Origin: Candidatus Ornithomonoglobus merdipullorum
Lineage (GTDB): Bacteria > Bacillota > Clostridia > UBA1381
Assembly (NCBI GenBank): GCA_018714695.1
Contig: DVNB01000072.1
Coordinates: 1 to 33,205, forward strand
DNA: 33,205 bases
Direction: 5' to 3'
Position numbers and translations under genes: made by a program. Numbering within the stretch: the stretch's first letter is position 1; each line of letters starts with the position of its first letter. Positions 26,478 to 33,205 of the stretch are shown piece by piece. A model generated the notes under the pieces. The model ran no database searches. It was not told the origin of the DNA and was given only the letters and a program-made list of their open reading frames with translations.

Positions 26478-26486
26478 ATTATACCA
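26478..26486 (-). promoter_or_regulatory. Extended -10 promoter of the zinc-ribbon operon
   Basis: The minus strand reads TGGTATAAT here, an extended -10. No good -35 is present, as is common with extended -10 sites. The start codon is about 33 bp downstream. Confidence 0.6.
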
Positions 26487-26585
26487 CGAATCCGCAAAAC
26501 GCGCTACTGTTTTTAGTGATTTTAATTATGTTGGTGCAATTTATACAAAAATATGCGAAAATTTTGTGCAATAAAGGCGAAATAA

Positions 26586-26617
26586 AACGCAGCCGCATCT
26601 GCCGATGCAGCCGCGTT
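26586..26617 (-). terminator. Intrinsic terminator of the serC-serA operon
   Basis: On the minus strand the arms AACGCGGCTGCATC and GATGCGGCTGCGTT form a 14-bp stem with two G-U pairs, followed by TTATTT. The two positions are A-C mismatches on the plus strand, so it works for minus-strand transcripts only. Confidence 0.82.
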
Positions 26618-26624
26618 CCTATGA

Positions 26625-27779
26625 TTATTTAATTATTCTTACAGCTATTACGGAATCAAGCGCTTCAAGCTGCTTTGCGGTCTCTTCCGTTACCGTGTGG
26701 TCGGTGTTGATTATCGTGTAAGCGTAATCGCCCTTCGATTTGTTTATCATATCCGAGATATTTACTTCCTTTAAAACGTCGGTGAACGTTGCGATAACAT
26801 TCGGCTCATTCTTGTGTATGACTGTGATCCTGCCTACCTTGTCTACGGGCAGTGAGCAGTTCGGGAAGTTTACGGAATTTGTGATGTTTCCGTTCTCGAG
26901 ATAATCCTTTATCTCATCTGCTGCCATCTTTGCGCAGTTGTCCTCGGACTCCTCGGTCGATGCGCCGAGATGAGGGATAGCTATTATCCCGGGCTGATTT
27001 ACTGTCTCAGAATCCGGGAAGTCAACGACGTATTTCTTTACTTTGCCGGAAGCTATCGCTGCCTTTATATCGTCATTGTTGACAAGACCGCCGCGCGCGA
27101 AGTTAAGGATGACCACTCCATCCTTCATTACTGCAAGCGTATCCTTGTTTATAGTATCTCTGGTCGAGTCGAGCAGAGGAACATGGATGGTCACATAGTC
27201 CGCAGCCTTATATACCTCATTCGGATCGTGAACGCAGTGAACGTGTCTGTTGAGCTGGAGCGCGTTTCCAACGCTGAGATACGGATCGTAGCCTATAACG
27301 TCCATGCCGAGTGCTACCGCCGCGTTTGCAACGAGTATGCCTATAGCGCCGAGACCTATAACGCCGAGTGTCTTGCCCTTGATCTCGCAGCCTGCGAAGT
27401 TGGATTTACCCTTTTCGACCTGCTTTGCGGCATCGTCACCGGTGAGCGTGTTTGCCCACTCGCTTCCGCCTATGATATCACGCGAAGCGATGAGCATTCC
27501 TGCGATAACGAGCTCCTTTACGGCATTTGCGTTGGCACCCGGGGTGTTGAATACTACTATACCGTTTTCGCTGCACTTGTCTATCGGGATGTTGTTCGTG
27601 CCGGCACCCGCTCTTGCTACTGCCTTTAACGACTTGGGAAGCTCCATGTCGTGCATCTTGTAGCTTCTGAGGATTATGCCGTCAACATCTGCCGAGACAT
27701 CGTCTGTTATTGTGTAGTTATCGCCGAGACGGTCAAGTCCGCATGCGGCGATCTTATTTAAAGTCAGAATATTGTACAT
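26625..27779 (-). CDS. serA: D-3-phosphoglycerate dehydrogenase
   Basis: 384 residues. SerA oxidises 3-phosphoglycerate to 3-phosphohydroxypyruvate with NAD+, the first step of serine synthesis. The NAD site GVIGLGAIG is at 139-147, with D165 in GYDPYL downstream. Catalytic residues are R229 (NFARGG), probably E258 (PDSETV) and H270 (PHLGAST). The stretch between E and H is shorter than in E. coli SerA. Residues about 312-384 form an ACT-like domain (ITVIHKNEPNVIATFTDVL), the usual site of serine feedback. It follows serC by 44 bp in one operon that ends at the terminator 26586-26617. No serB is present. Confidence 0.94.
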   Translation of the reverse strand: MYNILTLNKIAACGLDRLGDNYTITDDVSADVDGIILRSYKMHDMELPKSLKAVARAGAGTNNIPIDKCSENGIVVFNTPGANANAVKELVIAGMLIASRDIIGGSEWANTLTGDDAAKQVEKGKSNFAGCEIKGKTLGVIGLGAIGILVANAAVALGMDVIGYDPYLSVGNALQLNRHVHCVHDPNEVYKAADYVTIHVPLLDSTRDTINKDTLAVMKDGVVILNFARGGLVNNDDIKAAIASGKVKKYVVDFPDSETVNQPGIIAIPHLGASTEESEDNCAKMAADEIKDYLENGNITNSVNFPNCSLPVDKVGRITVIHKNEPNVIATFTDVLKEVNISDMINKSKGDYAYTIINTDHTVTEETAKQLEALDSVIAVRIIK

Positions 27780-27823
27780 TTAAATTACTCCTTTTTGCAC
27801 CGATCGATCGGCGTCTATATTTT

Positions 27824-28909
27824 TCATGCGTTTTCCTGTTCGAATTTCTTCATGAAGTCAACGAGTGCCTGCACCCCCTCTATCGGCATCGCATTGTAGA
27901 TCGAGGCTCTCATTCCGCCTACCGTTCTGTGTCCCTTAAGGTTTACGAGCCCCGCTTCCTTAGCTTCTTTTACGAATTTCGCGTCAAGCTCATCACTGCC
28001 TGTAACAAACGGTACGTTCATGAGCGAACGGTCCTCTTTTACTACGGTGCCCTTGAAGAGCTTCGACGAATCGAGATAATCGTAGAGGAGCTTTGCCTTT
28101 GCCTCGTTTATTTTCTGGAGCTCAGCTATACCCCCCTTTGACTTTATCCATTCAAGCACGAGCTTGAAGATATAGATGCCGTATGTAGGCGGCGTGTTAT
28201 AGAGCGAGCCTGCATCCGCGTGCGTCTTATAGGTGAGCATTGTGGGTGTGCCCTCCATGGGCTCGCCCAAGAGATCCTCTCTTGCGATAACGAGAACGAC
28301 TCCGGCGGGACCGAGGTTCTTCTGCGCGCCCGCAAAAAGCAGACCGAATTTTGAAACATCTATGACTTCGGACATTGCGCATGACGAGATGTCTGCAACA
28401 AGCGTAGCCTCTGTTTTCGGCAGTTCTGTAAATCTCGTTCCATATATAGTATTGTTGTAGCAGATATAGCAATAGTCGACCTCATCCTTTGATGAATATG
28501 CCTCTGCCGGGGGCTTGGGGATGTATGAGAAGGTCTTGTCTGCCGAGGATGCCACCTTGTTTACCTTTATGAACTTCTCAGCCTCAGCCGCAGCCTTCTT
28601 TGCCCACTGACCGGTTATGAGATAATCGGCAGCCTTGTGGTTTACTCCGAGGTTCATCGGTACCATTGCGAACTGCGTCGAGCCGCCGCCCTGCAAAAAC
28701 ATTACTTTATAGTTGTCCGGTACGTTCATGAGCTCGCGAACGAGGGCCTCCGCGCTTTTTATGATGTCGTCGAAGTCCTTGGAGCGATGGCTCATCTCCA
28801 TAACGGACATGCCGCTTGTACCGTACTCAAGCATTTCCTCCTGAGCTTTTTTTAGTACCTCTTCTGGCAGCATCGAAGGACCTGCCGAAAAATTGTATAC
28901 TCTACTCAT
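27824..28909 (-). CDS. serC: Phosphoserine aminotransferase
   Basis: 361 residues from ATG 28909, preceded by GGAGGTT. A longer frame to 28981 crosses the promoter region and is rejected. SerC transfers an amino group from glutamate to 3-phosphohydroxypyruvate with PLP, the second serine step. The start VYNFSAGPSMLPEEVL is diagnostic, QGGGSTQFAMVPMNL is the phosphate/PLP loop, and the PLP lysine is K197 in AGAQKNLGPAG. The C-terminus has GHRTVGGMRASIYNA, as expected. It is first in the serC-serA operon, with a strong promoter at 28973-29002. Confidence 0.96.
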   Translation of the reverse strand: MSRVYNFSAGPSMLPEEVLKKAQEEMLEYGTSGMSVMEMSHRSKDFDDIIKSAEALVRELMNVPDNYKVMFLQGGGSTQFAMVPMNLGVNHKAADYLITGQWAKKAAAEAEKFIKVNKVASSADKTFSYIPKPPAEAYSSKDEVDYCYICYNNTIYGTRFTELPKTEATLVADISSCAMSEVIDVSKFGLLFAGAQKNLGPAGVVLVIAREDLLGEPMEGTPTMLTYKTHADAGSLYNTPPTYGIYIFKLVLEWIKSKGGIAELQKINEAKAKLLYDYLDSSKLFKGTVVKEDRSLMNVPFVTGSDELDAKFVKEAKEAGLVNLKGHRTVGGMRASIYNAMPIEGVQALVDFMKKFEQENA

Positions 28910-28932
28910 TGTTATGATAACCTCCGTATTCC

Positions 28933-28953
28933 GGGAGGGATAGATCCCCGCCC
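28933..28953. promoter_or_regulatory. Imperfect palindrome in the serC leader
   Basis: GGGAGGGATAGATCCCCGCCC lies between the serC promoter and its ribosome site. It could be an operator or a hairpin with a short loop; nothing more can be said. Confidence 0.3.
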
Positions 28954-28972
28954 TGATTAGTTTATACCTTAT

Positions 28973-29002
28973 ATTATACACCTTTTATGCCCCATAAGTC
29001 AA
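28973..29002 (-). promoter_or_regulatory. Promoter of serC-serA
   Basis: On the minus strand: TTGACT (29002-28997), an 18-bp spacer, and TATAAT (28978-28973). The leader to the serC ATG is about 57 nt. Confidence 0.8.
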
Positions 29003-29041
29003 TAGTTTTTCCGCGTATATGACAGTTTTTTTATAAGAAGA

Positions 29042-29085
29042 CACCGTATGATACAAATACCGCTCAATATTTATATCATACGGTG
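29042..29085. terminator. Perfect 12-bp stem after cwlD
   Basis: CACCGTATGATA (29042-29053) and TATCATACGGTG (29074-29085) pair without mismatch around a 20-nt loop. It lies just past the cwlD end on the minus strand, followed there by TCTTCTTAT, a loose U-rich tail. It may also shield serC transcription from read-through. Confidence 0.65.
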
Positions 29086-29123
29086 AATGGCTATTTATTT
29101 TTTCGTCGGATAATACATAGGTG

Positions 29124-29846
29124 TTATATACCGTGCCCGGAGTCGAGCACGGCATCCGCTATGGCATAAGCTATCTTTGAACGGTATTCGTCATCGTTTA
29201 AAAGACGCTCCTCCTCTGGGTTTGAGATGAAGCCGCATTCGACGAGCACGGAAGGAGGCACGGGGTCTTTCATAAGAAAAAGAGTTTCCGAGGCTGCCTT
29301 TACAGCGTGCGTCTTCGCTCCCGTGATCTCCGAGATTCGTGTTTGTATCGCTTCGGCTACCGCTTCGGCCTCGGGATGATTCCCGGAGTAGAATACATGC
29401 AGCCCGCTTTGCGAGCTGTCGGAAAATGCGTTCATATGTATTGATATAAAGAGATCGGCACCGCTCCCATTTATTATACTTAACCGGTTGTGCATATCCG
29501 ACACTTTCTTTTCACGTATCGTTTCCGCATCCGCATCGTATATGCCGCTGTCGCCTTCGCGGGTAAGAATCACTTTGGCACCCCTGCCCTCAAATACCTC
29601 GCGGAGCTTCATAACTATTGCAAGATTCACGTCCTTCTCCTGTGTACCGCCAGAGCCAACAGCTCCTCCATCCGGACTTCCGTGTCCGGCGTCAAGAACC
29701 ACGCAGAGGCGCGCAGCACCGGGGGCGAACGACGGCACCGAACCGCCATTGCGGCTGTAAAAGAAGCCTGCCGCAGTCAGTGCCGTTGTTATGCCCAACA
29801 ATATAAGTAGGAGGAAAAACAATGAATCGGAAGAATTCTTTTTCAT
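29124..29846 (-). CDS. cwlD: N-acetylmuramoyl-L-alanine amidase, CwlD type
   Basis: 240 residues. An N-terminal membrane helix (about 8-29) exports or anchors it, then comes an Amidase_3 domain. Zinc ligands and catalytic Glu are H55 (DAGHG), E70 (GTQEKDVNL), H137 (SIHMNA) and E203 (VECGF). The length, the TREGDSG...REKKVSDMHNRL stretch and the lack of wall-binding repeats match CwlD, which with PdaA makes muramic-delta-lactam in spore cortex so that germination enzymes can act. A general cell-wall amidase remains possible. AAAGGA lies about 8 nt before ATG 29846. It stands alone between a terminator and the amtB leader region. Confidence 0.85.
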   Translation of the reverse strand: MKKNSSDSLFFLLLILLGITTALTAAGFFYSRNGGSVPSFAPGAARLCVVLDAGHGSPDGGAVGSGGTQEKDVNLAIVMKLREVFEGRGAKVILTREGDSGIYDADAETIREKKVSDMHNRLSIINGSGADLFISIHMNAFSDSSQSGLHVFYSGNHPEAEAVAEAIQTRISEITGAKTHAVKAASETLFLMKDPVPPSVLVECGFISNPEEERLLNDDEYRSKIAYAIADAVLDSGHGI

Positions 29847-30125
29847 GTCAGGATCCTTTCGGTAAATGTTTGTTTTCTATATAATATGCGGAGTGCACGG
29901 AAAAAATATCGGAAGGCAAGGACATTTTTCCGGATCTGCCGATAAACAGCGTAACTGCGGCGGGTCTGCTGATACAGGCATGTCCGGCTCGGTTTAACGC
30001 CGTGATATTTTGTTATGCCGGTATTCTATTTGTTTGCTGACGGTAAAATGGTTTAAAAGTAAAAGTATCTTTATGGGAAAAGATTGTGCTAAATTAACAA
30101 AAAAATATAAATTCCCCAAAAAGGA

Positions 30126-30154
30126 TTGACATATACGATATTCGGTGCTATAAT
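30126..30154 (+). promoter_or_regulatory. Consensus promoter ahead of amtB
   Basis: TTGACA (30126-30131), a 17-bp spacer and TATAAT (30149-30154) match the sigma-70 consensus in all twelve positions; TG one base before the -10 adds an extended element. Transcription should begin near 30161, about 143 nt before amtB. Confidence 0.88.
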
Positions 30155-30172
30155 AGTTTTGTTGATTGAACA

Positions 30173-30216
30173 AAGGAGTTCATGGTGATTATACACCTTG
30201 GACTCCTTATTTTTTT
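30173..30216 (+). terminator. Intrinsic terminator (attenuator) in the amtB leader
   Basis: AAGGAGTTCATGGTG (30173-30187) pairs with CACCTTGGACTCCTT (30194-30208): 15 positions with one U-U mismatch and one G-U pair, 6-nt loop ATTATA, then A and seven T. It stands only about 12 nt after the predicted RNA start, so most transcripts would stop near 30216 unless the stem is blocked. The left arm includes a Shine-Dalgarno sequence and an ATG. Confidence 0.85.
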
Positions 30217-30292
30217 CGCTGAAAACAATTTGTTTTACAGCGTTGATAAGCTTATCGTCGCACAGCGGCTCAACGAAAAATCATGTTTTTAG
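30182..30292 (+). CDS. Possible 36-residue leader peptide of amtB
   Basis: ATG 30182 follows AAGGAG (30173-30178) and opens a 36-codon frame (start MVIIHLGLLIFFAENN, end QRLNEKSCF). Its TAG stop (30290-30292) overlaps the amtB ribosome site AGGAGGAG (30291-30298) and lies 12 nt before the amtB ATG. The ribosome site and start codon are in the left arm of the terminator stem, so ribosome binding would compete with termination. No run of nitrogen-rich codons is seen. An open frame of this length can arise by chance, so confidence is modest. Confidence 0.4.
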   Translation: MVIIHLGLLIFFAENNLFYSVDKLIVAQRLNEKSCF

Positions 30293-30303
30293 GAGGAGTT
30301 TTT

Positions 30304-31551
30304 ATGATTGACTCGGGTAACACAGGCTTTGTGCTTATATGCGCGGCTTTTGTATTCTTTATGACGCCCGGACTGGCGCTGTTTTACGGAGGCTTGGTAA
30401 GAAGGAAGAATGTTATAAATACAATGATGTCGTCAATATTCCTAATCGGAGTATCGATAGTGTTATGGGTTCTGTTCGGATATTCACTTTCGTTCAGCGG
30501 CAACATCGGAGGAATAATAGGAAACCTTGACTGGTTCGGCTTTAACGGGGTAGGCATGGAGCCGGGACCGTATTCGGATTCGATCCCGAATCTCGCATTT
30601 GCCGCATTCCAGATGATGTTTGCTATAATCACTCCGGCGCTTATCACCGGAGCTACGGCGGGAAGAATGAAGTTCAAGGCACAGGTGATCTTCATGATCC
30701 TCTGGTCATTCATCGTTTACTATCCGATGGCTCACATGGTATGGGGAACCGACGGTTTCCTCGGAACAGGCTTCCTGCACTCGGTAGACTTCGCAGGCGG
30801 AAACGTTGTACATATAAGCTCGGGTGTGAGCGCGCTTGTACTCTGTATGTTCCTTGGCAAAAGAGAGGGATATGAGAGACATTCGTACAGAACACATAAC
30901 ATACCTATGGTCGCATTCGGCGCATGTATACTCCTGTTCGGATGGTTCGGATTTAATGCCGGAAGTGCTCTCGCGGCGGACGGTCTTGCGGCTCATGCGT
31001 TCATGACGACCGCAGCATCATGTGCGGCTGCTATAGTAACATGGATGATCATTGAGGTATTCACAGTCGGCAAGCCTTCGCTAATAGGCGCTTCGACAGG
31101 TATGGTCGCAGGTCTTGTGGCTATCACTCCGGGAGCCGGTTTCGTTCCGGTATGGTCGGCAGTTATCATCGGTGTTGTTGTTTCGCCGATATGCTACTTC
31201 ATGATCTCGGTAGGAAAGAAAAAGTTCGGATATGACGATGCTCTCGACGCGTTCGGCTGCCACGGCATAGGCGGTATGTGGGGCGGAATAGCAACAGGTC
31301 TTTTCGGACTTAGCTCGATAAACAGCGTTGCCGAATGGGACGGTCTTTTCTTCGGTGACTGGCATTTGTTCGTTGCACAGCTTCTGAGTATCGTAATAAC
31401 GATCGCAGTTGCGGTAGTGGGAACGCTCATATGTGTTGGTATCACTAGGCTTATAACCCCGCTCAGAGTATCGAAGAGAGAAGAGCTTATCGGTCTTGAT
31501 GCTTCCGAGCATAACGAAACGGCATATCCGTCATTTAACGGTCTTGACTGA
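30304..31551 (+). CDS. amtB: Ammonium transporter
   Basis: 415 residues from ATG 30304, with AGGAGGAG 6 nt before it; an in-frame ATG at 30283 precedes that site and is rejected. Eleven membrane helices are expected. Key residues match AmtB: D162 in SVDFAGGNVVHISSG, twin histidines H170 and H320 (FGCHGIGG), and the FYGGLVRRKNV start. It conducts ammonium/ammonia inward when nitrogen is scarce. The PII gene follows after 22 bp, the usual partner that plugs the channel when nitrogen is plentiful. The leader (promoter, terminator, possible uORF) suggests control by attenuation. Confidence 0.96.
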   Translation: MIDSGNTGFVLICAAFVFFMTPGLALFYGGLVRRKNVINTMMSSIFLIGVSIVLWVLFGYSLSFSGNIGGIIGNLDWFGFNGVGMEPGPYSDSIPNLAFAAFQMMFAIITPALITGATAGRMKFKAQVIFMILWSFIVYYPMAHMVWGTDGFLGTGFLHSVDFAGGNVVHISSGVSALVLCMFLGKREGYERHSYRTHNIPMVAFGACILLFGWFGFNAGSALAADGLAAHAFMTTAASCAAAIVTWMIIEVFTVGKPSLIGASTGMVAGLVAITPGAGFVPVWSAVIIGVVVSPICYFMISVGKKKFGYDDALDAFGCHGIGGMWGGIATGLFGLSSINSVAEWDGLFFGDWHLFVAQLLSIVITIAVAVVGTLICVGITRLITPLRVSKREELIGLDASEHNETAYPSFNGLD

Positions 31552-31573
31552 TTTGTGGGGAGGTTGATTTAAA

Positions 31574-31930
31574 GTGATTAAAATTGAAGCGATCGTCAGA
31601 GAAGATAAATATGAAGACGTAAAGGAAGCCCTTCAGAATATCAATGTACACGGTATCACGGTGTATCAGGTAATGGGCTGCGGCACGCAGAAGGGTTATA
31701 CGGAGTACGTAAGAGGACAGAAGGTAGATATCACGGTTCTGCCGAAGATCAAGTTTGAGATTGTAGTTTCAACTGATTCATGGGCGGAAAAGACGATGGA
31801 TGCCATCCAGAAAGCGGCGTACACCGGAATGCCCGGCGATGGAAAGATATTCTCATACAAGCTCGATAATGCGATGAGAATAAGGACGAGGGAAACAGGT
31901 CCCGAAGCTATCCAGCCGCGTGATGAATAA
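31574..31930 (+). CDS. glnK: PII nitrogen-regulatory protein (GlnB/GlnK)
   Basis: 118 residues from GTG 31574, with GGGGAGG upstream. PII trimers bind ATP/ADP and 2-oxoglutarate and block AmtB through the T-loop. The start IKIEAIVREDKYEDVKEAL, the loop GCGTQKGYTEYVRGQK and LPKIKFEIVV are typical. T-loop position 51, a Tyr that is uridylylated in proteobacteria, is Val here (V51), so control by that modification is unlikely. Position 46 is also Val; Y42 and Y45 are nearby. The C-loop end has RIRTRETG. It is co-transcribed with amtB and ends at the terminator 31949-31984. Confidence 0.93.
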   Translation: MIKIEAIVREDKYEDVKEALQNINVHGITVYQVMGCGTQKGYTEYVRGQKVDITVLPKIKFEIVVSTDSWAEKTMDAIQKAAYTGMPGDGKIFSYKLDNAMRIRTRETGPEAIQPRDE

Positions 31931-31948
31931 TAGAAGGTTTTTATATAG

Positions 31949-31984
31949 ACGAATCGGAACGGCTTGCCGTTCCGATTCGTTTTA
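31949..31984 (+). terminator. Strong terminator of amtB-glnK
   Basis: ACGAATCGGAACGG (31949-31962) and CCGTTCCGATTCGT (31967-31980) form a perfect 14-bp stem with a CTTG loop, then TTTAT. Confidence 0.9.
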
Positions 31985-32018
31985 TGCGCTTTATTTTGAG
32001 TCTGTTCCTGTGTTTTGA

Positions 32019-32291
32019 TCATTCATCGTTATCGCTTTTCAGTACACCGAGACCGCAAAGCGCCGCAGCACAGGCACGGACACCGGCAAAAAACGCGGGA
32101 CGCTCGTTTTCACAAAGTACAGCGTAGAAATCTTCCTCTTTGACCGGTGCATCTTTGCCGCTTATGTAAGTACGATAGAAATCCTTTTCACAAGGCCCCT
32201 TCGGACTTTTACAGTTTTCGAACCATTCTCGGTACAGCAGCATTTTGATGTCGTTTTGTTCGTAATCATATTTGGTATTGTAGTCCATCAT
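32019..32291 (-). CDS. Small protein of about 90 residues, unknown
   Basis: 90 residues from ATG 32291 (ATG 32288 is equally good), with GGAGGT just upstream; a longer frame to 32360 lacks a ribosome site. It starts MMDYNTKYDYEQNDIKMLL and contains REWFENCKSPKGPCEKDFYRTYISGK and an Ala/Cys/Leu-rich segment (ACAAALCGLG) near the end, then an acidic tail SDNDE. There is no signal peptide. I recognise no family. A TGGTATATT extended -10 (about 32325-32333, minus) and an 11-bp inverted repeat at 32355-32387 lie upstream, so it has its own control. It is convergent with amtB-glnK and divergent from the Rpn-type gene. Confidence 0.65.
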   Translation of the reverse strand: MMDYNTKYDYEQNDIKMLLYREWFENCKSPKGPCEKDFYRTYISGKDAPVKEEDFYAVLCENERPAFFAGVRACAAALCGLGVLKSDNDE

Positions 32292-32354
32292 AAAACCTCC
32301 GAAGAATTTGTTGAATCTAAATAAAATATACCATATTTCATTGTATAAGGGAAG

Positions 32355-32387
32355 TAACATATTGCAATTGTATATCGCAATATGTTA
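32355..32387. promoter_or_regulatory. 11-bp perfect inverted repeat, candidate operator
   Basis: TAACATATTGC (32355-32365) and GCAATATGTTA (32377-32387) are perfect inverted copies 11 bp apart. The half-site spacing of two helical turns is usual for a dimeric regulator. It lies upstream of the small gene's promoter and about 105 bp before the Rpn-type promoter. Confidence 0.5.
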
Positions 32388-32490
32388 TAGTTGTTCTGCC
32401 GCATGATATGAGATGTAAGGAATGTTAGACATCGAAGACGGTTATTGCTGAATTATTAGGGCATTGTTTATACAAACGGTCAATAAAGTG

Positions 32491-32519
32491 TTGACATTAA
32501 TGGAGCAGTATAGTATAAT
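32491..32519 (+). promoter_or_regulatory. Consensus promoter of the Rpn-type gene
   Basis: TTGACA (32491-32496), a 17-bp spacer and TATAAT (32514-32519): a twelve-of-twelve match. The start codon is 38 bp downstream of the -10. Confidence 0.85.
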
Positions 32520-32556
32520 TATAATATAAACAACAGAGAAAATGAGGAGGTCAGGT

Positions 32557-33205
32557 ATGAGAAAATATGTTGTGAAAGCTAAGCTTGATATCATCTTTAA
32601 GAAACTGTTTGCCGATCCTAAAAATGAGGATATATTAAAAGCGTTTATTTCGGATATACTTGACATTCCTTTGCAGGATATCAAAAAGATTGAAATAACT
32701 AATCCGGAGCTTGTGCCGGAAACGGTCGATGAAAAGTTTGTACGGATAGATGTTAAGCTGACGGTAAACGATTCTCTTGTAAACATAGAGATCCAGATCA
32801 ATAATGAAGGCTTTTTTGAGGACCGCTCGCTTTACCAATGGTCAAGGCTGTTTGTATCGGATCTCAAGCGCGGGCAGGAATACAGCGAGCTAAAGCAATG
32901 TATATCCATAAACATAATCAACTTTAACCTGTTCGGCTGCAGTGCATACCACTCGTCATTCTCGCTGCGCGAGGACACGCGCTATGACAGACTGACAGAT
33001 AAGTGCGCTATACACTTTTTCGAATTGAAAAAGATAAATAAAAGTAAACCCAACCCGGAGGACAGGAAGGAGCTGTGGATGCAGCTTATAGACGCCGAAA
33101 GTGAGGAGGAATTTGATATGCTGACAAAAACGAATATAGAACCGATCAAGAAAGCGGTAGTGGCTATAAAGGAAATGGATGCCGACGAAGAGATAAGAGA
33201 GAAAG
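32557..33205 (+). CDS. Rpn/PD-(D/E)XK nuclease family protein, cut by the window end
   Basis: At least 216 residues, open at the window edge; GAGGAGG at 32544-32550 precedes ATG 32557. The start KYVVKAKLDIIFKKLFADPKN then DILKAFISDIL is the family opening. The nuclease core is D65 (VRIDVKL), E78 and Q80 (NIEIQI), the D...ExQ form of PD-(D/E)XK. FEDRSLYQWSRLFVSDLKRGQEY and HFFELKKIN follow, as in the TIGR01784/PF12784 group, once called a transposase family. E. coli RpnA relatives cut DNA and promote RecA-independent recombination. Many gut Clostridia carry multiple copies. Whether this copy is intact cannot be told here. Confidence 0.85.
   Translation, partial: MRKYVVKAKLDIIFKKLFADPKNEDILKAFISDILDIPLQDIKKIEITNPELVPETVDEKFVRIDVKLTVNDSLVNIEIQINNEGFFEDRSLYQWSRLFVSDLKRGQEYSELKQCISINIINFNLFGCSAYHSSFSLREDTRYDRLTDKCAIHFFELKKINKSKPNPEDRKELWMQLIDAESEEEFDMLTKTNIEPIKKAVVAIKEMDADEEIREK

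Larger units (their letters stand above)
29847..30303. other. 457-bp intergenic region between cwlD and amtB
   Basis: The right half carries the amtB promoter, an intrinsic terminator and a possible leader ORF (listed separately). The left half has a 51-codon frame at 29885-30040 (+) that is open and uses codons like its neighbours but has no start or ribosome site; it may be a gene remnant or chance. A GATAAGCTTATC palindrome is at 30245-30256. I could not place the cwlD promoter with confidence. Confidence 0.6.

Noticed and set aside
30159-30208. Tandem hairpins in the amtB leader as an ANTAR-type antiterminator target
   Set aside because: Loops do not show the expected A at position 1 with G at position 4 of a hexaloop; the second loop is ATTATA and the first has five bases.
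1-33205. tRNA, rRNA, CRISPR, IS or prophage genes
   Set aside because: No cloverleaf, direct-repeat array, transposase with terminal repeats or phage structural gene was seen. The Rpn-type gene alone does not define an insertion sequence.

Overview
The window looks like chromosomal DNA of a Gram-positive, probably spore-forming gut Clostridium-class bacterium (Bacillota, Clostridia). The reasons are: strong AGGAGG-type ribosome sites; S-layer-homology (SLH) anchoring; a CwlD-type cortex amidase; plant-polysaccharide genes; and a GC-rich palindromic intergenic element of a kind I recall from gut Clostridia. G+C is near 50 %, yet isoleucine ATA and arginine AGG/AGA codons are used heavily. No rRNA or tRNA is present, so no genus is proposed. 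I see no phage, IS element or CRISPR array.

Left part (1-9510): a zinc macrodomain ADP-ribose hydrolase overlaps a class M sirtuin (SirTM). A 1337-residue secreted modular protein with an alpha/beta-hydrolase-like core follows. A domain-permuted GH3 beta-glucosidase (-) is divergent from an AraC regulator (+) that probably controls it; the gap between them carries a palindromic MITE-like element.

Centre (9511-17283): a stand-alone MurD lies ahead of three overlapping M42 aminopeptidase genes. The middle M42 has lost nearly all metal and catalytic residues. Next come a secreted M3-type metallopeptidase with three SLH repeats and a cytoplasmic GH43-like glycosidase.

Centre-right (17284-25045): a YitT-like gene that looks broken, a beta-CASP metallo-beta-lactamase nuclease, a LOG-family phosphoribohydrolase, uronate isomerase UxaC, a DUF1835/DUF3658 protein, two small membrane proteins, and a MATE exporter on the minus strand.

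Right part (25046-33205): on the minus strand, an uncharacterised pair (zinc ribbon with acidic tail; tail-anchored coiled coil), serC-serA, and cwlD. On the plus strand, amtB-glnB lies behind a consensus promoter, an intrinsic terminator and a possible leader ORF. A small unknown gene (-) and a truncated Rpn/PD-(D/E)XK nuclease gene end the window.

Themes are uptake and use of plant cell-wall sugars (GH3, GH43, UxaC, secreted esterase-like protein), peptide turnover (M3-SLH outside, M42 set inside), nitrogen and serine supply (AmtB/PII, SerA/SerC), and ADP-ribosylation control. The most unusual items are the M42 triplet with a degenerate middle subunit and the amtB leader.
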